Assembly: GCA_031396505.1 (NCBI GenBank)
Contig: JANNKX010000330.1
Span: forward strand, 1 to 6,328
Direction of reading: 5' to 3'
Source of the DNA: JAAFHS01 sp031396505
GTDB taxonomy: Bacteria; Pseudomonadota; Alphaproteobacteria; Rhodobacterales; Rhodobacteraceae
DNA: 6,328 nt
Within the stretch, counting starts at the first letter, position 1; the number at the start of each line of letters is the position of its first letter. A model generated the notes under the pieces. That model saw only the letters and a list, made by a program, of their open reading frames with translations. It was not told where the DNA came from and made no database searches. Of the stretch, positions 1 through 5,054 are shown in pieces. Position numbers and translations under genes: made by a program.

Positions 1-555
1 ACCGCTGCCATCGCGCAGGCCAGCGACCAGGCTGCCGTCGTACACTGCGCCGTCGGGGTAGGTGATGATCCCTTTCCCTTCTTTGATGCCGTCGACAAAG
101 CCACCTTCATAGCGATAGCCATCGGGGCCGTCGATCACGCCCTGCCCGTGCTGGGTGCCGCCGACAAAGCCGCCGGTGTAGACGGCGCCGCTGGCATAGC
201 GCGCGGTGCCGGTTCCGGTCATCGCCCCGGATGTCCAGTCACCCTCGTAAGTGCCGCCGTCGGGAAAGGTGATCTTGCCGGTGCCTTCGGGTTTGCCCGC
301 CAGAAACGTGCCTTCATAGACAGAACCGTTGGGGTAACGGGCCATGCCCAGACCGCTGATTTCGCCCGCGACCCATGCACCTGTGTATTCATAGCCATTG
401 GGCAGGGTATAGGTGCCAGTGCCGTCTTGCCGCCCGTTCACAAAGGTGCCGACATAGACGGACCCATCATCATATTGTTTGGTGACGATCTCTTGGGCAT
501 GGGTCATCTGCGCGGCCAGAGCGAGGGCGGCTGCCAGTGTGAAGATCATGCGCAT
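1..555 (-). CDS. Exported MORN-repeat protein (3' end outside window)
   Basis: This is the first 185 codons of an open frame that runs off the left edge. Residues 1-20 look like a Sec signal peptide: MRM, a hydrophobic Leu/Ala core, and a likely cleavage after Thr-His-Ala (residues 18-20). From Tyr34 the protein is a tandem array of 23-residue MORN repeats of the form Y-x-G-x-[FW]-x-x-G-x-x-x-G-x-G. They start at residues 34, 57, 80, 103, 126, 149 and 172, and the seventh is cut by the edge. The ATG at 555 is preferred because AGGAG (561-565) lies 5 nt upstream; an ATG at 549 is the alternative. MORN repeats form beta-hairpin arrays, and some eukaryotic ones bind membranes or proteins. The role of bacterial exported versions is mostly unknown, and none can be assigned here. 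The gene is divergent from nadE. A C-terminal domain outside the window cannot be excluded. The repeat call is firm. Confidence 0.9.
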   Translation of the reverse strand, partial: MRMIFTLAAALALAAQMTHAQEIVTKQYDDGSVYVGTFVNGRQDGTGTYTLPNGYEYTGAWVAGEISGLGMARYPNGSVYEGTFLAGKPEGTGKITFPDGGTYEGDWTSGAMTGTGTARYASGAVYTGGFVGGTQHGQGVIDGPDGYRYEGGFVDGIKEGKGIITYPDGAVYDGSLVAGLRDGSG

Positions 556-581
556 GGGGACTCCTGCAGGCTGCTGGAGGC

Positions 582-610
582 ACCCTAGCTTTTGCCCGGT
601 GGTGTGACAA
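582..610 (-). promoter_or_regulatory. Probable housekeeping promoter of the MORN-protein gene
   Basis: Read on the minus strand, TTGTCA (605-610) is followed after exactly 17 nt by TAGGGT (582-587). The -35 matches the sigma-70 consensus at five of six positions, and the -10 keeps the first two and last bases of TATAAT. Transcription would start near 575 and leave a short leader of about 20 nt carrying the AGGAG ribosome-binding site. Spacing and position support the call, but the -10 is weak. Confidence 0.5.
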
Positions 611-620
611 GGTCGCGGCC

Positions 621-648
621 TTTTACTTGCGCGGGCTTGTGATAGAAC
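621..648 (+). promoter_or_regulatory. Tentative nadE promoter region
   Basis: The divergent gap must hold the nadE promoter unless transcription reads in from elsewhere. The best -10-like hexamer is TAGAAC (643-648), preceded by TGTGA, with a poor -35 candidate TTTTAC (621-626) at 16-nt spacing. Transcription would start about 18 nt before the start codon. The -35 matches consensus poorly, so this marks the likely region rather than a firm site. Confidence 0.25.
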
Positions 649-672
649 GCGCGTGATACAGCGGAGTGTATG

Positions 673-2331
673 ATGCCCGAGACCTTTCGCCTGACGCTTG
701 CACAACTGAACCCGGTGGTGGGGGCGATTGCGGCCAATGCAGCCCTTGCACGCGGGGCGTGGGAACAGGGGCGGGCGGCGGGTGCCGATATGGTGGCGCT
801 GACGGAAATGTTCATCACGGGGTATCAGACGCAGGATCTTGTGTTGCGGCCCGCGTTTGTGGCCGAGGCGATGGCGGCGATTGGGGCGCTGGCAGCGGGG
901 ATTGTGGATGGGCCGGCCCTGGGGATCGGCGGGCCACATCTGCGGGGCGGGCAGTTGTACAACGCGTATTACATTCTGCAGGATGGCCGGGTGCAAACGG
1001 TGATCCAGAAGCATGAATTGCCCAATGACGGGGTGTTTGACGAAAAGCGGGTGTTCACGCCTGCGGATATTCACGGGCCGTACCGGGTGGGGCCGCTGCG
1101 GATTGGCACGCCGATCTGCGAGGATGCGTGGCACGCCGAGGTGAGCGAGACACTGGCCGAGACGGGGGCGGAAATTCTGCTGGTGCCGAACGGGTCGCCC
1201 TATCACCGGGGCAAGCCTGCGGTGCGCACGAACCTGATGGTGGCGCGGGTGATCGAGACGGGGTTGCCGCTGGTGTATCTGAACATGACGGGGGGGCAGG
1301 ATGACCAGGTGTTTGACGGGGCGTCTTTCGTTCTGAACCCTGGCGGGCATCTGGCGGTGCAGATGCCACAGTTTGAAGATTGCGTTGCGCATGTGGATTT
1401 CGAAAAGGGGCCTGATGGCTGGCGGGCAAAGCCGGGCATGATGGCGGGGCTGCCGACGTCGTATGAGGCGGATTATCATGCGATGGTTTTGTCGTTGCGG
1501 GATTATCTGGGCAAGACAGGGTTCAAACGCGTGCTGCTGGGCCTGTCGGGGGGGATTGACTCTGCGATTGTGGCGACGATTGCGGCGGATGCGATCGGGC
1601 CTGCGAATGTGCGCTGTGTGATGCTGCCATCGGGGTACACGTCACAGGGATCGCTGGATGATGCGGCGGCGGTGGCGCAGACCTTGGGCTGCCGTCTGGA
1701 TACAGTGCCGATTTCGGGGGGGCAGGCGGCGGTTGCAGATGCGCTGGGGCCGCTGTTTGAAGGGACGCAGCCGGGGATCACGGAAGAGAACATTCAAAGC
1801 CGTCTGCGTGGCCTGATGTTGATGGCGCTGTCGAACAAGTTTGGCGAGATGCTGCTGACGACGGGGAACAAGTCGGAAGTGGCGGTAGGCTATTGCACGA
1901 TTTACGGGGATATGAATGGCGGGTTCAACCCGATCAAGGATCTGTACAAGACACGGGTGTTTGAGACATGCCGCTGGCGGAATGCCCATCACCATGCGTG
2001 GATGATGGGGCCTGCGGGCGTGGTAATCCCGCCGCGGGTGATCGACAAGCCGCCATCAGCCGAGTTGCGCCCGGATCAGAAGGACGAGGACAGCCTGCCG
2101 CCCTATGACATCCTTGACCGGATACTGGACGGGCTGGTGGACCGGGACATGTCGGTGGAGGCGCTGGTGGCGGATGGGTTTGACCGGGGGATGGTCAAAA
2201 AGATCGAACAGCTGGTGTATCTGAGCGAATACAAGCGGTTTCAGGCGGCACCGGGGACACGGCTGACGAAACGGGCGTTCTGGCTGGACCGGCGCTATCC
2301 GATTGTGAACCGCTGGCGCGACGGGGTGTGA
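673..2331 (+). CDS. nadE: Glutamine-dependent NAD+ synthetase (two-domain NadE)
   Basis: A 552-residue cytoplasmic enzyme for the last step of NAD+ biosynthesis: ATP-dependent amidation of nicotinic acid adenine dinucleotide with ammonia from glutamine. Residues 1 to about 260 are a nitrilase-like glutaminase domain with the full triad: Glu45 (LTEMF), Lys113 (IQKHELPNDG) and Cys149 (TPICEDAW). Residues from about 270 to 552 are the synthetase domain, with the ATP pyrophosphatase loop SGGIDS (292-297), TTGNKSE (396-402), YGDMNGGFNPIKDLYKT (411-427), and the substrate/ATP-contacting region DKPPSAELRPDQKDED (458-473). Length is normal for the two-domain bacterial form. I chose the ATG at 673 because GGAG (663-666) lies 6 nt upstream; the adjacent ATG at 670 would leave only 3 nt. 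The gene stands alone, divergent from the MORN gene and convergent with the amine cluster, and is followed by a GC hairpin. Three runs of seven G occur inside it, all in Gly-Gly codon pairs. Identity is very secure. Confidence 0.97.
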   Translation: MPETFRLTLAQLNPVVGAIAANAALARGAWEQGRAAGADMVALTEMFITGYQTQDLVLRPAFVAEAMAAIGALAAGIVDGPALGIGGPHLRGGQLYNAYYILQDGRVQTVIQKHELPNDGVFDEKRVFTPADIHGPYRVGPLRIGTPICEDAWHAEVSETLAETGAEILLVPNGSPYHRGKPAVRTNLMVARVIETGLPLVYLNMTGGQDDQVFDGASFVLNPGGHLAVQMPQFEDCVAHVDFEKGPDGWRAKPGMMAGLPTSYEADYHAMVLSLRDYLGKTGFKRVLLGLSGGIDSAIVATIAADAIGPANVRCVMLPSGYTSQGSLDDAAAVAQTLGCRLDTVPISGGQAAVADALGPLFEGTQPGITEENIQSRLRGLMLMALSNKFGEMLLTTGNKSEVAVGYCTIYGDMNGGFNPIKDLYKTRVFETCRWRNAHHHAWMMGPAGVVIPPRVIDKPPSAELRPDQKDEDSLPPYDILDRILDGLVDRDMSVEALVADGFDRGMVKKIEQLVYLSEYKRFQAAPGTRLTKRAFWLDRRYPIVNRWRDGV

Positions 2332-2346
2332 TGCCTGAACGGGGGG

Positions 2347-2381
2347 GCCGTCGCGCGGGGCATCGAGCCCCTTGCGACGGC
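2347..2381 (+). terminator. GC-rich hairpin after nadE, probable terminator
   Basis: The outer arms GCCGTCGC (2347-2354) and GCGACGGC (2374-2381) pair perfectly over 8 bp. The inner arms GGGGC (2357-2361) and GCCCC (2367-2371) add 5 bp around a 5-nt loop, with a 2x2 internal loop between them. The hairpin starts 15 nt after the nadE stop. The plus-strand flank, GTTGGTGTTTGTG, is T-rich but not a clean T tract. The minus-strand flank has none, so it fits nadE termination better than termination of the opposing cluster. Confidence 0.6.
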
Positions 2382-2410
2382 GTTGGTGTTTGTGCCTGTG
2401 ATGTCGGTGT

Positions 2411-2460
2411 GCGTGCCCAGCGGCGGAGCCTCCGGCGGGGATATTTTCGCAGAGAGGAAG
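2411..2460 (+). repeat. Candidate rhodobacteral dispersed intergenic element
   Basis: A GC-rich block containing GGCGGAGCCTCCGGCGGGG (2422-2440) is followed abruptly by ATATTTTCG (2441-2449) and a purine-rich tail, AGAGAGGAAG (2451-2460). The core can fold as CGGA-GCC-TCCG, extended by two pairs beyond a G-G mismatch. From memory, very similar strings (a GCCTCCGGCGGG core, then TATTT, then a purine tail) recur between genes in many Rhodobacteraceae genomes. The hairpin-plus-T-stretch shape suggests a second terminator for plus-strand transcription. The fold is weak, and only one copy is visible here. Confidence 0.45.
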
Positions 2461-2468
2461 ATCGGCAG

Positions 2469-3659
2469 TCAGGGCGCTGACGCGTCGGTGGCGGCGTCGA
2501 TCAGGGCGTCGGCGATGTAATCGAGTTCGGGTTTTGTGAGGCGGGCGGGCAGGCGGACGTCGCAGGCGCGCATCAGCATGGCGCGGGTTTGCGGCAGGTC
2601 GGGCGGGGGCCCGAGGAATTCCCAGTTCCAGAATGCCCGCGCATTGCCTTCGGACAGGCCAAACACCTGTACGGAGACGCCGCGCGCCTTGGCGGCCGAC
2701 TGGAAGCCAAGCGCCTGTGCATCGGTCCAATCGCCCGTCAGGTTGAACTGGATGCTGTCGGGTGCGCGGCTTTCGGCGGCCAAGGCCGGGGGGACATGCA
2801 GCTTGGCGGTCTGGTTCAGGCGGGCGGCGACATAGTCGTGGTTGGCGAGGCCCTTGGCCACGCGGTCTGCGACCAATGGCAATTGCGGGCGGATGACGGC
2901 GGCCGACAGGTTCTGCATGCGCAGATTGTACAGCGGCAGTTTGTTCTGCCAGTGGCAGAAGCTGTTCTGCAGGCCGGGGTGCTTTTTCCAGTTCTGCTCA
3001 TAGGCGCCAGACATGATGATGGCGCGGGCGGCGAGTTCGGGGTCGTCGGTCACCATGATGCCGCCTTCGCCCGCGTTCACCAGTTTGTAGGACTGGAAAC
3101 TAAAGCAGCCGATACGCCCGATGGTACCGATGTTGCGGCCCGCCCAAGTGGTGCCAAGGCTGTGGGCGGCATCTTCAATCACGGGAATATTTGCCGCATC
3201 GCAGAGTGCCATAATGGCGTCCATGTCAGAGGTATGGCCGCGCATGTGGCTGATCATCACGGCATCCGCGCCGGGCAGTTTGGCGGTAAAATCGGTGAGG
3301 TCGACGCGGTAATTGGGGCCGACCTCGACAAGGATGGGGGTGCAATCGGCGTGGACGACGGCGGAGGGGACAGCGGCGAAGGTGAAGGCGGGAATGAGGA
3401 CGCGTGCGCCGCGCGGCAGGTCGAGTGCCTTGAGCGACAGAAAGAGTGCAGCGGAGCAGGAGGACACGGCAAGGGCGTAACGGGACCCGAGGAGGGCCGC
3501 GAATCCGGCCTCAAGCAGGGCCACGGGGGCACCTTCGGGGGCGGTGTAGCGGAACAGATCGCCGGATGTCAGCAGGCGGTCAATCTCGGCGCGGGCGGCA
3601 TCGGGGATGGGTTCGGCTTCATAGACGTTGGGGGCGAGAGTTTGTCCGTCGGGTGCCAT
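2469..3659 (-). CDS. DegT/DnrJ/EryC1/StrS-family PLP aminotransferase
   Basis: A 396-residue fold-type I, PLP-dependent aminotransferase of the family that usually aminates keto-sugars or related metabolites. Visible landmarks are the cofactor-binding loop SSCSAAL (66-72) in place of the usual SGTAAL, the HMRGHTSDMDAI segment (138-149; commonly H-x-Y-G), and IEDAAHSLG (161-169), whose Asp163 should contact the PLP ring nitrogen. FSFQSYKLVNAGEGG (186-200) carries the Schiff-base lysine Lys192. All residues needed for catalysis are present. The ATG at 3659 has AGGA (3669-3672) 9 nt upstream. That site lies in one arm of an inverted repeat that ends at the start codon. The gene is last in the cluster, 93 nt after the PuuB-like gene. 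Its substrate is unknown: context suggests an amine or aldehyde intermediate, while the family suggests a sugar. The family call is secure; a catabolic role is inference. Confidence 0.9.
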   Translation of the reverse strand: MAPDGQTLAPNVYEAEPIPDAARAEIDRLLTSGDLFRYTAPEGAPVALLEAGFAALLGSRYALAVSSCSAALFLSLKALDLPRGARVLIPAFTFAAVPSAVVHADCTPILVEVGPNYRVDLTDFTAKLPGADAVMISHMRGHTSDMDAIMALCDAANIPVIEDAAHSLGTTWAGRNIGTIGRIGCFSFQSYKLVNAGEGGIMVTDDPELAARAIIMSGAYEQNWKKHPGLQNSFCHWQNKLPLYNLRMQNLSAAVIRPQLPLVADRVAKGLANHDYVAARLNQTAKLHVPPALAAESRAPDSIQFNLTGDWTDAQALGFQSAAKARGVSVQVFGLSEGNARAFWNWEFLGPPPDLPQTRAMLMRACDVRLPARLTKPELDYIADALIDAATDASAP

Positions 3660-3698
3660 CTACAGTTTTCCTGAATGTCATATTTGGGAAACCTGTAG
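3660..3698 (-). promoter_or_regulatory. Inverted repeat over the aminotransferase ribosome-binding site
   Basis: The arms CTACAG (3660-3665) and CTGTAG (3693-3698) are perfect complements. After one mismatch (3666/3692), TTTCC (3667-3671) pairs with GGAAA (3687-3691). The 15-nt loop is A/T-rich, unlike the surrounding DNA. In the minus-strand mRNA the 3' arm holds most of the AGGA ribosome-binding sequence and ends immediately before the ATG at 3659. It could be an RNA hairpin that limits translation, or an operator for a dimeric regulator. No T tract follows, so it is not an obvious terminator. The repeat is plain in the sequence; its function is inferred. Confidence 0.5.
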
Positions 3699-3752
3699 TG
3701 TTTCATCGGTGGAAATGCCAGTGACATGTTGATGACAAGGGCGGAAAGAAGC

Positions 3753-5054
3753 TTAGAGGCCGAGCCTGTCACGCATGGAATACCATGTCATGGCCAGCAC
3801 GAGGAGGGGCCAGCGCAGGGCGGCCCCGCCGGGGAAGCTGGATTTTGGCAGGGATGACAGCAGGTCGAACTGCGCCGATTGGGTGTGGATCGCCTCTGCC
3901 ATGATGCGCCCGGTCATGGTGGCCATGGCAACGCCGTGGCCGGAGCAGGCCGAGGCGGCCATGACATTGGGGTGGATGCGCAAAAGGGCGGGCATCCGGT
4001 TGACGGTGATGGCGAGGGTGCCGCCCCAGGCGTAGTCGATCTTCACGCCGCGCATCTGGGGGTAGATGTCGAGCATGGGTTTGGTCACGGCGCGGATGAT
4101 GTCGGGAAAGCGGTAGCCATAGCTTTCAGCACCGCCAAACAGCAGGCGGTTGTCGTCGGACAGACGCCAGTAGTTGACGACGAATTTGGTATCGGCGACG
4201 GCGATGGGTTGGGAAAGGATGTCCTTTGCGCGGTCACCAAGGGGTTCGGAGGCGATGATGAAGTTGTTGATCGGCATGACTTTTGCCGAATACTGGCGCG
4301 CGAGGCCAGCCATATAGCCGTTGCCGGCAAGGATGACGTGGTTGGCCGTGACGGTGCCGGATGTGGTTTGCACGACGGATCTGGCACCGGGGCGGATTTG
4401 CAGCACTTCGGTGCGTTCCACAATCCGCACGCCTGCGGCGGCGGCGGCCTTTGCCAGACCGATGGCGAAGTTGAGGGGGTGGATATGGCCTGCACCCCGG
4501 TCGATGGTGCCGCCCTTGAAGGCGGGTGAGCCGATGAGGCGTCGGATGGCGGGGGTGTCGAGGGGTTCGATCTGATCATAGCCATAATCGCGCGCAAGGC
4601 GGGCGGCGTAGGTGTGTTCGTGGGCGACTTCCGCGTCGGTCCAGCAGGCATGGGCGACGCCCGGGCGGAAGGTGACGGGCATGGCGTGCCGGGTGATCAG
4701 ATCGCGCACCAGCGCTTTGGCGTCTTCCGCCAGATCCCACAGGCGGTGGGCATCTTCGCGCCCGACCATGCGTTCCAGATCATCCTGATCGCGGCGCTGG
4801 CCAGTGCCCACCTGCCCGCCGTTGCGACCCGATGCGCCAAAGCCCACCCTGTGCGCCTCGACCAGCAGCACATCATGGCCGGCCTCTGCCAGATGCAGCG
4901 CGGCAGAAAGGCCCATGTAGCCGCCGCCGACCACGCAGACATCGGCGGTTTGCGCGCCTTGCAGCGTGGGGAACGCATCAAGCGGCGTGGCGGTGGCGGC
5001 GTAATACGAGGGCGGGTATTCGCCCTTGCGGTCATTGGCGTAGAGCAGGTTCAT
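3753..5054 (-). CDS. FAD-dependent amine oxidoreductase, PuuB/OrdL-like (DAO family)
   Basis: A 433-residue flavoprotein of the D-amino-acid oxidase (DAO) superfamily, closest in character to gamma-glutamylputrescine oxidase (PuuB). That enzyme oxidises a gamma-glutamylated amine to the corresponding aldehyde. The N-terminal Rossmann motif VVGGGYMGLSAALHLAEAG (41-59) is followed by LLVE (63-66), whose Glu66 should bind the FAD ribose, and by ASGRNGGQV (74-82), typical of this family. Near the C-terminus, YAWGGTLAITVNRMP (341-355) and SACSGHGVAMATMTG (368-382) form the second flavin-contacting region. There is no signal peptide. I chose the ATG at 5054: it overlaps the upstream TGA as ATGA, giving translational coupling, and starts MNLLYANDR, which I recognise as usual in relatives. 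An in-frame ATG at 5084 would add 10 residues inside the upstream gene. No strong ribosome-binding site is visible, as expected with coupling. Substrate specificity, and oxidase versus dehydrogenase activity, cannot be read from sequence. Confidence 0.88.
   Translation of the reverse strand: MNLLYANDRKGEYPPSYYAATATPLDAFPTLQGAQTADVCVVGGGYMGLSAALHLAEAGHDVLLVEAHRVGFGASGRNGGQVGTGQRRDQDDLERMVGREDAHRLWDLAEDAKALVRDLITRHAMPVTFRPGVAHACWTDAEVAHEHTYAARLARDYGYDQIEPLDTPAIRRLIGSPAFKGGTIDRGAGHIHPLNFAIGLAKAAAAAGVRIVERTEVLQIRPGARSVVQTTSGTVTANHVILAGNGYMAGLARQYSAKVMPINNFIIASEPLGDRAKDILSQPIAVADTKFVVNYWRLSDDNRLLFGGAESYGYRFPDIIRAVTKPMLDIYPQMRGVKIDYAWGGTLAITVNRMPALLRIHPNVMAASACSGHGVAMATMTGRIMAEAIHTQSAQFDLLSSLPKSSFPGGAALRWPLLVLAMTWYSMRDRLGL

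Noticed and set aside
148..588. A 146-codon plus-strand frame opposite the MORN gene
   Set aside because: Its apparent repeats are the mirror of the MORN periodicity on the minus strand, which has the signal peptide and ribosome-binding site.
2056..2730. A 224-codon minus-strand frame bridging the nadE end and the aminotransferase end
   Set aside because: It overlaps two well-supported genes and the intergenic hairpin, and its product is Arg/Pro/His-rich with no family features, as expected for an out-of-frame GC-rich read.
2589..3674. A 361-codon open frame on the plus strand covering almost the whole aminotransferase gene
   Set aside because: It is an antisense shadow in high-GC DNA. Its product is Gly-rich with no recognisable domain, while the opposite strand encodes a complete PLP enzyme with all its motifs.
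3879..4529. A 216-codon plus-strand frame opposite the FAD oxidoreductase
   Set aside because: It is an antisense shadow with low-complexity Gly/Asp/His composition. The minus-strand flavoprotein is intact.
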